NCBI GenBank assembly: GCA_020634565.1
Contig: JACKBN010000002.1
Location: forward strand, 558,001-622,000
Source: Ardenticatenaceae bacterium
Lineage (GTDB): Bacteria; Chloroflexota; Anaerolineae; Promineifilales; Promineifilaceae
Reading direction: 5' to 3'
Length of the DNA: 64,000 nt
Both the position numbers and the translations under genes were made by a program. This document shows positions 51,222-61,091 of this stretch, one piece after another. Under the pieces are notes generated by a model. The model made no database searches. It had not been told where the DNA came from and saw only the letters and a list, made by a program, of their open reading frames with translations. The stretch's first letter is position 1; each line of letters opens with the position of its first letter.

Positions 51222-54200
51222 ATGGCGATGAACGAGCTTGAGATGCAAGGTGTGATAGCTGAAGCGAAGCAGGTGGTAATTCCGACGTATGCGGTAGGGG
51301 AACCGGAGAAGAATCCGCTGTTTTTGGAGAAGCGGGTGTACCAGGGCAGCAGCGGAGTTGTCTATCCGTATCCCGTGATTGAGTCGGTGGCGGATGAAAA
51401 GGTAGATCGGGAATATACGGCCGTTTTCCTGGAAAATCGCTATCTCAAATTGATGATCTTGCCGGAGCTGGGCGGCCGTTTGCAAATGGCCCTGGACAAA
51501 AGCAACGGCTATCACTTCATCTACTACAATCAGGTGATCAAACCAGCGCTGGTGGGACTGGCCGGGCCGTGGATTTCCGGGGGGATTGAGTTCAACTGGC
51601 CGCAGCATCACCGCCCCACAACCTTTATGCCCGTGGATTGGGAAATTGTGGAAAACGCAGACGGCAGCAAAACGGTCTGGTGTGCTGAAATTGAGCCGAT
51701 GTTTAACACCAAAGGGATGCACGGCTTTACGCTCTATCCCGACCGGGCGTACGTGGAGATGCCGGTGCAGCTGTACAACCAGAGCAGCGAGCCGCAGACC
51801 TTTTTGTGGTGGGCCAATCCGGCCGTCTCTGTGAATGACGAGTACCAATCGATCTTCCCACCGGATGTGCACGCGGTCATGGATCATGGCAAGCGAGACG
51901 TGTCGGAATTTCCCATCGCCAGGGGCACGTATTACAAGATGGATTATTCCCCCGGCACCGATATTTCGCGCTACAAAAACATTCCGGTGCCCACCTCGTT
52001 TATGGCCCACCATTCCGATTTTGATTTTATTGGCTGTTATGACCACGGCGTTGACGCGGGCATGATGCACGTGGCCAATCATCACGTGGTGCCGGGCAAG
52101 AAGCAGTGGACCTGGGGCAAAGGCGATTTTGGCGCAGCCTGGGACCGGCAGCTGACGGATGAGGATGGCCCGTACATCGAGCTGATGTGTGGCGCGTACA
52201 CGGACAACCAGCCGGACTTTTCCTGGTTGATGCCGGGAGAAGAGAAGCGGTTTACGCAGATTTTCATGCCCTTTAAGTCGATTGGCGGGGCGAAGAATGC
52301 CAATCGGGAGGCGGTGGTGAATATGGCGATTGTGGGGGAAACGGCCGTTCTCGGCATTTACCTCACCAGTCCACAAAAAGTAACCATTGTGCTGACCCAC
52401 GACGGGACCACGCTGCTGGCCGAAACGGCCGAACTGTCTCCGGCGCAAATATTTGAGCAGAAAGTGGCGCTGCCAGCAGGGTTTGTGGCGCAAAAGCTGG
52501 AATTGTGTGTGGTGGGGGAAAACGGCCGTGAATTGATAAGCTACACGCCGCTGCCCGATGAGCAGCATCCCATCCCCGAACCGGCCAAACCAGCCCCACC
52601 CCCAGCCGACGTAGCCACTAACGAAGAGTTGTTTTTGCACGGCTTACACCTGGAGCAATACCGCCACGCTACCTACGCGCCAGAGCCGTATTACGAAGAA
52701 GCGCTGCGGCGCGATCCGCTGGACAGCCGCTGTAACAATGCGTTGGGATTACTGCTTTTCCGGCGGGGCAAATTTGCCCAGGCAGAGCCGTATTTCCGCA
52801 AGGCGATTGAGCGCCTGACGCAGCGCAATCCCAATCCGTATGATGGGGAGCCACATTACAATTTGGGGCTGTCGCTCAAGATGCAGGGGCGGCTGGACGA
52901 GGCGTTTGACGCCTTTTACAAGGCAACGTGGAACGCGGCCTGGCAAGACCGAGCCTACTTTGAGCTGGCGCGGCTGGCGTGCCGGGCGGATCGTTTGGAA
53001 GAGGCGCTGGAATTGACAACGCAGGCGCTGTACCGCAACTGGCTGCACCATCAGGCGCGGCATTTGAAGACGGCCGTTCTGCGGCACTTAGGTAAAACAG
53101 ATGAGGCATTGGCGGAAACGGCCGTCGCGTTGTCTCTGGACAAGATGGCCTACGGCGCAATGCGCGAGCGGGAGCTGCTAACGGGCGAGGCGCGGCTGGC
53201 CGACGTGGTGCAAAACAAGGCGCGCACCTTCGAGGCGTTGGCCATCGATTATGCCCAGGCGGGCTTGTACGATGAGGCGATTGCCCTGTTGCAGGGCGGG
53301 TTGGACGATGTGCTGGTGCCGTATTATTTGGCCTGGGTTCATGTGCTAGCGGGGCAAGAAGATGAGGCGATGGGGGTGTTGGAAACGGCCGTATCCCAAT
53401 CACCCGACTTTGGTTTCCCTAACCGGCTGGAGAGCGTGTTGGCCTTGGGAACGGCGATGCAGCTCAATCCTCATGATGCGCACGCGCCTTACTTTTTGGG
53501 CAACTTCTGGTACGGGCACCGCCAGTATGAGGATGCAATTGCCTGCTGGGAGCGGTCGCGAGAACTGGATGATTCGCTTCCTACGGTGCAGCGCAATTTG
53601 GGGTTGGCCTACGTGAACAAGCGGGGGGATTTGCAGGCAGGCTTGGCGGCGTATGAGCGGGCCTTTGCCTTGGATCAGACGGCCGGCCGTGTTTTATTCG
53701 AGCTAGATCAACTGTACAAAAAATTAAACCGGACCCCACAAGAACGGCTAACGTTTTTGGCAAACTATCCACAGGTGGTGGCCCAGCGGGATGATTTGAC
53801 GATTGTCTGGATTACGCTGCTGAACAGCGTTGGCCGTCATCAAGAAGCTTATGAGGCGTTGATGGCCCGCCAATTCCATCCCTGGGAAGGGGGCGAAGGC
53901 AAGAGTTCTGGGCAATATATTTTGAGCCTGGTGGAGCTGGCCAAGGCCGCCTTGGCCGATGGCTGTTATCAAGAGGCGATTGCCCATCTGCAAGCGGCGC
54001 GAGAGTATCCGCCCAATCTGGGCGAAGGCAAACTGGTCGGCGCGCAGGAGAACCACGTGCTTTACTACCTGGGCTGTGCCTATGAAGGATTGAGCGAGCA
54101 GGACAAGGCGCGCGCCTGCTGGCAGGCAGCCAGCACCGGCCTCAGCGAGCCAAGCTCGGCGATGTATTACAACGATCAGCCGCCGGACATGATTTTTTAC

Positions 54201-54521
54201 CAGGGAGTGGCCTGGCAGAAGCTGGGCGAGGCGAACATGGCCCAGACGGTGTTTGGCAAGCTGGTTGAGTACGGCCGTTCCCACCTAAATGACGAGATCA
54301 CGATGGATTATTTTGCCGTTTCCCTGCCGGACTTTGTGGTGTTTGATGATGATTTGACGCAGCGGAACCGGATTCATTGTCATTACATGATGGGTCTCGG
54401 AAACCTGGGTTTGGGCGAATCGGCAGAGGCAAGAACACAATTTGAATCGGTACTGGCGTTAGACAGGAATCACGTAGGCACATTGGTGCATGAGCGCATG
54501 TTGAGAGAGACAATTTTGTAG
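51222..54521 (+). CDS. DUF5107 domain protein with C-terminal TPR repeats
   Basis: 1099 aa. The N-terminal half (about 1-440) matches the DUF5107 pattern: NRYLKLMILPELGGRLQMAL, a galactose-mutarotase-like beta-sandwich signature, and SGGIEFNWPQHHRPTTFMPV. The second half (about 470-1095) is a run of TPR-like helical pairs (YYEEALRRDPLDSRCNNALG, AHAPYFLGNFWYGHRQYEDA, IACWERSRELDDSLPTVQRN). No signal peptide. Proteins of this design are regular members of glycan loci next to GH2 and GH78 genes; a carbohydrate-active or sugar-binding role is inferred. The ribosome binding site is AGGAACAGGAAC. It probably starts a transcript with the GH2 gene. Confidence 0.85.
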   Translation: MAMNELEMQGVIAEAKQVVIPTYAVGEPEKNPLFLEKRVYQGSSGVVYPYPVIESVADEKVDREYTAVFLENRYLKLMILPELGGRLQMALDKSNGYHFIYYNQVIKPALVGLAGPWISGGIEFNWPQHHRPTTFMPVDWEIVENADGSKTVWCAEIEPMFNTKGMHGFTLYPDRAYVEMPVQLYNQSSEPQTFLWWANPAVSVNDEYQSIFPPDVHAVMDHGKRDVSEFPIARGTYYKMDYSPGTDISRYKNIPVPTSFMAHHSDFDFIGCYDHGVDAGMMHVANHHVVPGKKQWTWGKGDFGAAWDRQLTDEDGPYIELMCGAYTDNQPDFSWLMPGEEKRFTQIFMPFKSIGGAKNANREAVVNMAIVGETAVLGIYLTSPQKVTIVLTHDGTTLLAETAELSPAQIFEQKVALPAGFVAQKLELCVVGENGRELISYTPLPDEQHPIPEPAKPAPPPADVATNEELFLHGLHLEQYRHATYAPEPYYEEALRRDPLDSRCNNALGLLLFRRGKFAQAEPYFRKAIERLTQRNPNPYDGEPHYNLGLSLKMQGRLDEAFDAFYKATWNAAWQDRAYFELARLACRADRLEEALELTTQALYRNWLHHQARHLKTAVLRHLGKTDEALAETAVALSLDKMAYGAMRERELLTGEARLADVVQNKARTFEALAIDYAQAGLYDEAIALLQGGLDDVLVPYYLAWVHVLAGQEDEAMGVLETAVSQSPDFGFPNRLESVLALGTAMQLNPHDAHAPYFLGNFWYGHRQYEDAIACWERSRELDDSLPTVQRNLGLAYVNKRGDLQAGLAAYERAFALDQTAGRVLFELDQLYKKLNRTPQERLTFLANYPQVVAQRDDLTIVWITLLNSVGRHQEAYEALMARQFHPWEGGEGKSSGQYILSLVELAKAALADGCYQEAIAHLQAAREYPPNLGEGKLVGAQENHVLYYLGCAYEGLSEQDKARACWQAASTGLSEPSSAMYYNDQPPDMIFYQGVAWQKLGEANMAQTVFGKLVEYGRSHLNDEITMDYFAVSLPDFVVFDDDLTQRNRIHCHYMMGLGNLGLGESAEARTQFESVLALDRNHVGTLVHERMLRETIL

Positions 54522-54571
54522 CGTACAGAAGAGACTTCACCGGCTGCTGCCGACTATTAGAGATGAGGTTC

Positions 54572-54598
54572 GTAGGTTGGATTGACAATCCGACCCAC
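54572..54598 (+). repeat. Short hairpin GTAGGTTGGATT / AATCCGACC
   Basis: A 9-bp stem (GGTTGGATT against AATCCGACC, one G:T pair) with a 3-nt loop in the 98-bp gap between the DUF5107 and GH2 genes. Its wording resembles a widespread intergenic repeat; it may act as a processing or weak termination site. Confidence 0.45.
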
Positions 54599-54619
54599 AT
54601 TTACTGAGGAGTTAAGATC

Positions 54620-57385
54620 ATGGCGATTGATTTGAGTGGAAGCTGGAAATTTGAACTAGATCGTGAGGATCAGGGTGTGGCGGATGCGTGGTGGCAACGG
54701 CCGTTAACCCAAGAAATTCAGCTGCCGGGCATTTTGCAGGCGCAGGGCTTTGGCGATGAGGTAACCGTCGAGACAGAATGGATTGGCGACATTTTTGATC
54801 CTTCCTTTTTTACCGACGAGCGGTACGCGCCGTATCGCGAACCGGGGAATGTGAAGTTTCCCTGCTGGCTGACGCCGGACAAATATTACATGGGTGCGGC
54901 CTGGTATCAGCGAGAGGTGGAGATTCCGGGCGACTGGGCGGGCAAGCGGCTGACGCTCTTTCTGGAACGGTCCCACTGGCAGAGCCGGGTTTGGTGGGAT
55001 GATGTGGAGCTGGGCTCTGATTTGAGCCTGGGCACGCCGCATGTGTATGTATTGGGTACGGCCGTTTCCCCCGGCAAACATCGCCTGACGGTGCGGGTAG
55101 ATAACCGCATGATTATCAACGTAGGCTCAAACGCGCACAGCATGTCCGACCATACGCAGGGCAACTGGAACGGGTTGGCGGGACGGCTGGAAATTCAGGT
55201 AGGCGATCCGGTATGGTTTGAATCGGTGCAGATTTACCCCAACGTGAGGACAAAGCGGCTGCTGGTAGAGGTTCGCCTCGGCAACAAGACGGGCGAGATT
55301 GTAGACGCGAAGATTCAGTTGCAGGCCAAAAGCTACAATTCCGCCGTTACGCATGAGGTCGCGGCGCTAGAAAAGGACGTCACGATTCCGCGCGGTGGGA
55401 TGACCCTGCATCTCAACTATATGCTGGGGGAAGAAGCGCAGCTGTGGGATGAATTTTCGCCCGCACTGTATGAGTTGGACTGCCAGTTAACGTCGGACGC
55501 GGGGCAAGATCAGGTGAGCGAAACCTTTGGCCTGCGTGAGATCAAGGTGGAGGAGAAGCGGCTGGTGCTAAACGGCCGTCGGATTTTCCTGCGAGGCACG
55601 CTGGAATGCTCCATCTTCCCACTGACCGGGCATCCACCAACCGAGGTGGAAGCGTGGAAGCGCATCATTCGCGTCTGCCAATCTTATGGCTTAAACCATA
55701 TCCGGTTTCACTCCCACTGCCCGCCGGAAGCGGCTTTTGTGGCGGCCGATGAGATGGGCTTTTACTACCAGGTGGAATGCTCCTCCTGGGCCAATCAAGG
55801 CTCGACGATTGGGGAAGGGCGGCCACTGGACAGCTGGCTGTATGAAGAAGGCGAGCGCATCGTTGCCGCCTATGGCAACCATCCTTCCTTTTTGATGATG
55901 GCTTACGGCAATGAGCCATCGGGTGATGACGCGGGCTATTTGGGCATGTGGGACAACTATTGGCGCGGGCATGATGCGCGCCGCATTCACACCAGCGGCG
56001 CAGGCTGGCCCATCATTCCTGAAAGCGATTATCACAATATTCCCCAGCCGCGTATTCACGCCTGGGGCGCGGGCCTAAATTCGCGCATCAACGGCCAACC
56101 GCCGGAAACGGTGACCGATTACACCGATTGGGTAGAAAAGCTGGCGCAGCCAATTGTGAGCCATGAAATTGGGCAATGGTGTGTTTACCCTGATTTTGAT
56201 GAGATTGAAAAGTACACGGGCCATCTAAAGGCCAAGAATTTTGAGATTTTCCGCGACTTTTTGGACGCCAACCATATGGGCGATCAGGCGCGGGACTTTT
56301 TCATGGCCTCGGGCAAGCTGCAAACGCTGTGCTACAAAGAAGAGATTGAGTCGTCGCTGCGCACGCCCGGCTTTGGCGGCTTTCAGCTGCTGGACTTGCA
56401 TGATTTTCCGGGGCAGGGAACAGCGCTGGTGGGCGTCGTCGATCCGTTTTGGAACAGCAAGCCGTATGTGTCGCCAGAGGAATACCGGCGCTTTGCCGGG
56501 GCAACGGTGCCGTTGGCGCGGCTGGCAAAGCGGTATTGGCGGGTGAGTGAGACGCTGACGGCCGTTCTCGACATCGCGCATTTTGGGGCGGCCGATTTGG
56601 TGGATGCCGTGGTTTATTGGCGGCTGGAAGATGGGACTGGAACGGCCGTTCAGTCAGGCGAATTAGCGCCGCAAACAATTGTGGCCGGTGAATTGAACCG
56701 CTGCGGCGAGATTGCCGTGAATTTGGCTGGCTGTGTGCCCGCGCAAGGGTACAAGCTGGTGGTAGGTATTGCCGACCAAGAGGCGGAGAATGATTGGGCG
56801 GTCTGGCTGTTTGCCGATGAAGTAGAAACGGCCGTACCAGACAATCTGCTCATCACCCATGAATTGGACCAGGCAACGTTGGATCATCTGGCGCAGGGCG
56901 GCAAGGCGCTTTACTTGGTGCCGCCGGAGCAGGTGAAGGTGGAATCACACATTGGCTTTTCCAGCGCTTTTTGGAACACCAGCTGGACGCAGGGACAGCT
57001 GCCGCACACGCTCGGTATTGTGTGCGATCCCGAACATCCCTTGTTTGCCCATTTCCCCACGGCGTATCACAGCGATTGGCAATGGTGGGACCTGATTCAC
57101 GGCTCGCAGGCAATGGTGCTGGATGGGCTGGTGGGTGAATTACGGCCGTTGGTCCAACCGATTGATACCTGGTTTGAGGCGCGCCGTCTGGGCCTGCTGT
57201 TTGAGGCGCAGGTAAATGGTGGATCGCTGATGATCTGTTCGATGGACCTGGAAAGCAATTTGGATGAGCGGCTGGTAGCGCGGCAGATGCGGTTTAGCTT
57301 GCTGCAATATTTGGCCAGCGCCCAGTTTGCGCCAGCGGTTGTGCTGGAGACTGGGCAAATAGAGGAGATGATTGAGGCGCGTTAA
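54620..57385 (+). CDS. Glycoside hydrolase family 2-type enzyme
   Basis: 921 aa. N-terminal sugar-binding jelly roll (about 1-200, DLSGSWKFELDREDQGVADAW and WKFELDR), an Ig-like sandwich (about 200-310), a TIM barrel (about 315-640) and C-terminal beta domains. The acid/base is E432 in MMAYGNEPSGDD and the nucleophile E516 in VSHEIGQWCVYPDF, so a retaining exo-glycosidase is expected. Beta-galactosidase, beta-glucuronidase, beta-mannosidase or alpha-L-arabinosidase activity cannot be separated by sequence alone. There is no signal peptide. GAGGAG precedes the ATG. The following LacI gene has its own promoter. Confidence 0.9.
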   Translation: MAIDLSGSWKFELDREDQGVADAWWQRPLTQEIQLPGILQAQGFGDEVTVETEWIGDIFDPSFFTDERYAPYREPGNVKFPCWLTPDKYYMGAAWYQREVEIPGDWAGKRLTLFLERSHWQSRVWWDDVELGSDLSLGTPHVYVLGTAVSPGKHRLTVRVDNRMIINVGSNAHSMSDHTQGNWNGLAGRLEIQVGDPVWFESVQIYPNVRTKRLLVEVRLGNKTGEIVDAKIQLQAKSYNSAVTHEVAALEKDVTIPRGGMTLHLNYMLGEEAQLWDEFSPALYELDCQLTSDAGQDQVSETFGLREIKVEEKRLVLNGRRIFLRGTLECSIFPLTGHPPTEVEAWKRIIRVCQSYGLNHIRFHSHCPPEAAFVAADEMGFYYQVECSSWANQGSTIGEGRPLDSWLYEEGERIVAAYGNHPSFLMMAYGNEPSGDDAGYLGMWDNYWRGHDARRIHTSGAGWPIIPESDYHNIPQPRIHAWGAGLNSRINGQPPETVTDYTDWVEKLAQPIVSHEIGQWCVYPDFDEIEKYTGHLKAKNFEIFRDFLDANHMGDQARDFFMASGKLQTLCYKEEIESSLRTPGFGGFQLLDLHDFPGQGTALVGVVDPFWNSKPYVSPEEYRRFAGATVPLARLAKRYWRVSETLTAVLDIAHFGAADLVDAVVYWRLEDGTGTAVQSGELAPQTIVAGELNRCGEIAVNLAGCVPAQGYKLVVGIADQEAENDWAVWLFADEVETAVPDNLLITHELDQATLDHLAQGGKALYLVPPEQVKVESHIGFSSAFWNTSWTQGQLPHTLGIVCDPEHPLFAHFPTAYHSDWQWWDLIHGSQAMVLDGLVGELRPLVQPIDTWFEARRLGLLFEAQVNGGSLMICSMDLESNLDERLVARQMRFSLLQYLASAQFAPAVVLETGQIEEMIEAR

Positions 57386-57431
57386 GAATTGTACATTTTG
57401 TACAAAATGGAGGATGGATTTTGGGATTTTT

Positions 57432-57480
57432 TTGACAGTCTACGGGGAACGTGCTAAATTTCCGTGACCGGTAACGGAAA
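57432..57480 (+). promoter_or_regulatory. Promoter and LacI-type operator of the sugar importer operon
   Basis: -35 TTGACA (57432-57437), 17-bp spacer and -10 TAAATT (57455-57460). A 22-bp near-perfect palindrome with half-sites TTTCCGT and ACGGAAA around ACCGGT (57459-57480) overlaps the -10 end and transcription start. This is the classical position for repression by the LacI-family gene that starts at 57534, i.e. autoregulation of regulator plus transporter. Confidence 0.8.
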
Positions 57481-57533
57481 GAGGAGAAAACGCACTTAAC
57501 ATTAATACATTGAGTTTGCTTTGAGCAGGATTT

Positions 57534-58616
57534 ATGTCCAAAAACGGCCGTATTACCATCAAAGAGATTGCTAAACAGGCTGGTGTATCCAAGCAAACCG
57601 TCTCCCGCGTCCTCAACAATCGTCCCGATGTCTCCCCTGAAACGAGACTCCTCATCCAAAAAATTATAGACAACAGTGATTATCGACCCAGCCGACTGGC
57701 GCGTGGCTTGTCGAGTGGCAGCACCAAGACGATTGGTGTGATTAGTTCTGATATTCGCTATGTGGGCCCTTCGCATACGCTAATTGGGATTGATGAGCAG
57801 GCCCATACAGCCGGATACACGATTTCACTCAATTTGCTTCATGAGCAGGATGAGTTGGGAATGGACGGGATTTTGCAAAATATGATGGAGCAACCGGTAG
57901 ATGGCATTATCTGGACGGCCGTTAGTAAAAACGACAGCTATGAGCAAGTGTCGGCCAAGTTGCGGAACTTGCCCATACCGGTGGTGGTTGGTGGCGAGTT
58001 GAAAGCAGAAGGATTATCGGCCGTACATACCGATAGCTTTGTGGGGGCTCAGCGCGCCACGCAACATCTATTGGACCAGGGGTACAACACGGTGGCCATC
58101 ATCACGGGACCCATGGACCAGTGGATTTCTGTCCAGCGTTTGACTGGCTGGCAGCAGACGGTGTCATCGCCGGACCAGAGTCTCGTGTTTGAGGGTGATT
58201 GGACAGCAGCAACCGGCTACAAAGGATTACAACAATTACTGAAACAGCGTCCAGATATTGACGCTGTTTTTGCTTCTAATGACCAGATGGCGTTGGGGGT
58301 TTTGAAAATGGCACGGGAAATGGGAAGAAGTGTGCCACAAGATTTAGGCATCGTGGGTTTTGATGACATTCCTGAAGCGATGTTTTTTACCCCATCCCTC
58401 ACAACTGTACGTCAAAGTTTGGTGGAAAACGGCCGTCTGATGGTTCAAGAGCTAGAGTGGCAGATTGAGGCTCAGCAAAACAATGAGCCATATGAGCCCT
58501 GTGTGGTGCAAACGCCACCCGAGCTAATCGTACGCGGTAGTTCAATTCGACGGGCAGGAACGGCCGTGGAAGGAGAGGTCTATGGTGTGACCGATAATCA
58601 ACCGGTAATCAATTGA
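57534..58616 (+). CDS. LacI-family transcriptional regulator
   Basis: 360 aa. N-terminal helix-turn-helix and hinge (about 5-60; ITIKEIAKQAGVSKQTVSRV, SSGSTKTIGVIS) and a periplasmic-binding-like effector domain (about 65-335) with FASNDQMALGVLKMA and LGIVGFDDIPEAMFFTPSLT. It probably represses its own operon through the palindrome 54 bp upstream and is released by a mono- or oligosaccharide from the glycan being degraded. The three ABC importer genes follow on the same strand. Confidence 0.96.
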   Translation: MSKNGRITIKEIAKQAGVSKQTVSRVLNNRPDVSPETRLLIQKIIDNSDYRPSRLARGLSSGSTKTIGVISSDIRYVGPSHTLIGIDEQAHTAGYTISLNLLHEQDELGMDGILQNMMEQPVDGIIWTAVSKNDSYEQVSAKLRNLPIPVVVGGELKAEGLSAVHTDSFVGAQRATQHLLDQGYNTVAIITGPMDQWISVQRLTGWQQTVSSPDQSLVFEGDWTAATGYKGLQQLLKQRPDIDAVFASNDQMALGVLKMAREMGRSVPQDLGIVGFDDIPEAMFFTPSLTTVRQSLVENGRLMVQELEWQIEAQQNNEPYEPCVVQTPPELIVRGSSIRRAGTAVEGEVYGVTDNQPVIN

Positions 58617-58696
58617 AAGTGAACCCCAAATTTGATGATTACTTAATCGCGTAGCCGCAGGTTACGTACCATTCTCCAAGTGAGGAGCAACGATCT

Positions 58697-60106
58697 ATGA
58701 AAGAGATGAGAAGTAAAAAAAATATAGTATCCCGGCGCGATTTTTTGCGTTTGGGAGGTATGTCGGCAGGAGCGGCCGTATTGGCTGCCTGTGGTGGCGG
58801 TGGTGACGCAGGAACCGACGGAGATGCTGATGAAGATGCCGCAGCAGAATCTGAAGAATCCGGTGATGCAGCTCCCGCGGCCGAAGGACAAAATATTGTT
58901 TGGTGGTTTGCCTGGGGTAACCTGGAAGCCGCTGTAACCGCCATCCAAGAACTCGACAGCTTCAAAGAGCATATTGGCAATGGCACGCTTGATTGGTTAT
59001 CCAATACGGATAACGAGCAGGTTTTGACCGCATTGGCCGGTGGCGAACCACCGGATGGCGCTTCCAACCTGCAATACCCCATGTTCTGGTCACGTGGTGT
59101 GCTGATTCCTGTAGATGACCGTGTTGCCGGTAGCTCCATTATCGATTTGAATGACATCATTCCCGCGTTGGTGGATGGTGCAAAATATGATGGGCAAATG
59201 ATTGGTGTGCCCGGTATCGAGTCATTCCTCTGGTGGGGCTTGAACTACAATGCAGAGCATGCCTTGGCCGCTGGTTTAGATCCAGACAGCCCGCCAACCA
59301 CGGTTGAAGAAGGCCTGGAATGGCATCGTGCCCTGACCGAGTTCGATTCGGCCAACAACCTGGTGAAGATCGGCTTGGATCCGTACGACGCTATGGCTAG
59401 CGAAATCGATTACTCCGCCTTTGCCTATGGCCTGCGCTGGTGGGATGAAGAAAATGGCAAGATGGTTCTGGACGATCCGCGCCTGGCTGAAGCTGTGGAC
59501 ACGTTTGGCGAATTTTACCGTATTGCCGGGCCAGACAATATGACGGGTATGCGCAGTGTAGAAGGGCAAGGCACCTGGGGTGCATCCTACAATGCTGGTG
59601 TGCAGTCAATGATTATTGAAGGGTACTGGCATCCGGGCGAGACCCAGATTCAGCAGCCTGACGTGGCCCAACATAACCGGGCATCCTGGCCGTTGATTGC
59701 CGCAAACCGCGAAGGCGGCTCGAAGATTATGGCTACGGGGCCGCACTTTGTCATCATCTTCAAGGATGGCAAGAACCAGGAAGGTATCTTCAAGGTCGCT
59801 GAGTTCCTGCATACGCAAGAAGCGATGGACATCATCTTTAATGAGGTGGGTTGGCTGAACGGCCGTTTGTCCTATCTGGAAACCGTCCAGGGTGATGAAT
59901 ATCCAGGGCTGGACTTCTACCTGGCAGCAGCCGCTGAGGCAGATGACTATCTGGTGGGTCGTCGTTCGCCGATTCACGGTTTTGTGAACACCCAATGGAC
60001 CGAGCTCCGTGAAGCTGTTTACCGTGATTTGATGACGCCGGCAGAGGCCGTCGCTGAATTGCAGAAGCGTGCTGACGATGAGTGGGAGGCACAAGGCTTA
60101 GGCTAA
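58697..60106 (+). CDS. Sugar ABC transporter substrate-binding lipoprotein
   Basis: 469 aa. The N terminus combines a Tat-like twin arginine (VSRRDFLRLGG) with a lipobox ending at C32 (AAVLAAC), followed by an acidic Gly/Asp/Glu-rich tether, a common arrangement in Chloroflexota. The mature part is a family 1 extracellular solute-binding fold (WTELREAVYRDLMTPAEAVA at the end is typical). It captures an oligosaccharide outside the membrane and hands it to the two permeases downstream. A GAGGAG ribosome binding site is present. Confidence 0.93.
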   Translation: MKEMRSKKNIVSRRDFLRLGGMSAGAAVLAACGGGGDAGTDGDADEDAAAESEESGDAAPAAEGQNIVWWFAWGNLEAAVTAIQELDSFKEHIGNGTLDWLSNTDNEQVLTALAGGEPPDGASNLQYPMFWSRGVLIPVDDRVAGSSIIDLNDIIPALVDGAKYDGQMIGVPGIESFLWWGLNYNAEHALAAGLDPDSPPTTVEEGLEWHRALTEFDSANNLVKIGLDPYDAMASEIDYSAFAYGLRWWDEENGKMVLDDPRLAEAVDTFGEFYRIAGPDNMTGMRSVEGQGTWGASYNAGVQSMIIEGYWHPGETQIQQPDVAQHNRASWPLIAANREGGSKIMATGPHFVIIFKDGKNQEGIFKVAEFLHTQEAMDIIFNEVGWLNGRLSYLETVQGDEYPGLDFYLAAAAEADDYLVGRRSPIHGFVNTQWTELREAVYRDLMTPAEAVAELQKRADDEWEAQGLG

Positions 60107-60122
60107 GATTCACGTATTTTGG

Positions 60123-60156
60123 ATTGGTGCCAGCCACTGCGGTGGCTGGCACCAAT
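60123..60156 (+). promoter_or_regulatory. Intercistronic hairpin between binding protein and permease
   Basis: Perfect 15-bp stem ATTGGTGCCAGCCAC / GTGGCTGGCACCAAT with the 4-nt loop TGCG, no U-run after it. Hairpins here usually protect the binding-protein mRNA and lower permease expression. Confidence 0.6.
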
Positions 60157-60170
60157 AAGGAATCAGTATT

Positions 60171-61091
60171 ATGTCCCTTCTATCATTTAACAAAAACCGG
60201 AAGCCAATGGGCATTCAGGAAAAGCGTAATTTACGTGTTGGCCTGTTGTTTGTCGCCCCCTGGATATTGGGGTTTCTGCTTTATGAGCTATATCCCCTGG
60301 GTGCTTCGTTCTATTACAGCTTAACGCGTTACGATATTATTCGAGACCCCGTATTTATTGGGTTTGAGAATTATATTGATTTGTTTACAGATGATGCGAC
60401 GTTCCCGACGGTGCTGTGGAACACGCTTTATTATGTAGGCTTTGGGGTTCCCATTGGTATTGCCTTTGCCTTTATTGTGGCTAATTTGCTCAATACCAAG
60501 ATAGTGGGGCGAGCCTTTTTCCGCGGGGTGATTTATTTGCCCTCGATTGTGCCAGCCGTGGCTTCAGCGATGATCTGGCAGTTTTTAATGAGCGTGCAGT
60601 ACGGGGCCATCAACGGCATTTTACGCACGTTGAGTTTGCCAATTATTCCCTTTTTAGCCAATCCTTCCTGGGCCAAACCGTCGCTAATTTTGGTGTCGGT
60701 GTGGGCGCAAGGGGCGGCGGTGGTTATCTTTTTGGCGGCATTGCAGGATGTACCGCGCTCGCTGTACGAGGCAGCGACAGTGGATGGGGCCAATCGCTGG
60801 CAAAAATTTCTGAACGTTACCATTCCCATGACCTCGCCGATCATTTTGTTCAACTTGATCATCGGCTTTATCAATGGGTTTCAGAGCTTTACCGTGCCCT
60901 GGCTGTTAACAGAGGGTGGCCCGTTAAATTCAACAGAGTTCTTGCTCGTTCACCTGTACCGCAATGCATTCCAATATTTCCGCATGGGTAAGGCATCGGC
61001 AATAGCGTATGTGATGTTTGTGATCATTGTCATCTTCACGATTCTGATGTTTAGGTCTTCAGATCGTTGGGTGCATTATGGAGGTGAGTGA
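60171..61091 (+). CDS. Sugar ABC transporter permease (MalF/UgpA type)
   Basis: 306 aa with six transmembrane helices. The cytoplasmic EAA loop is YEAATVDGANRWQKFLNV. The N terminus (AWILGFLLYELYPLGASFYY-like region at about 25-50) fits short MalF-type permeases. It pairs with the downstream MalG-type permease, whose ATG overlaps its TGA by four bases. No ATPase gene is in the locus; a shared MsmK/UgpC-type ATPase elsewhere is presumably used. Confidence 0.95.
   Translation: MSLLSFNKNRKPMGIQEKRNLRVGLLFVAPWILGFLLYELYPLGASFYYSLTRYDIIRDPVFIGFENYIDLFTDDATFPTVLWNTLYYVGFGVPIGIAFAFIVANLLNTKIVGRAFFRGVIYLPSIVPAVASAMIWQFLMSVQYGAINGILRTLSLPIIPFLANPSWAKPSLILVSVWAQGAAVVIFLAALQDVPRSLYEAATVDGANRWQKFLNVTIPMTSPIILFNLIIGFINGFQSFTVPWLLTEGGPLNSTEFLLVHLYRNAFQYFRMGKASAIAYVMFVIIVIFTILMFRSSDRWVHYGGE

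Noticed and set aside
51069..52640. 523-aa open frame on the minus strand
   Set aside because: Antisense to the DUF5107 gene and runs into the divergent promoter gap; no recognisable motif.
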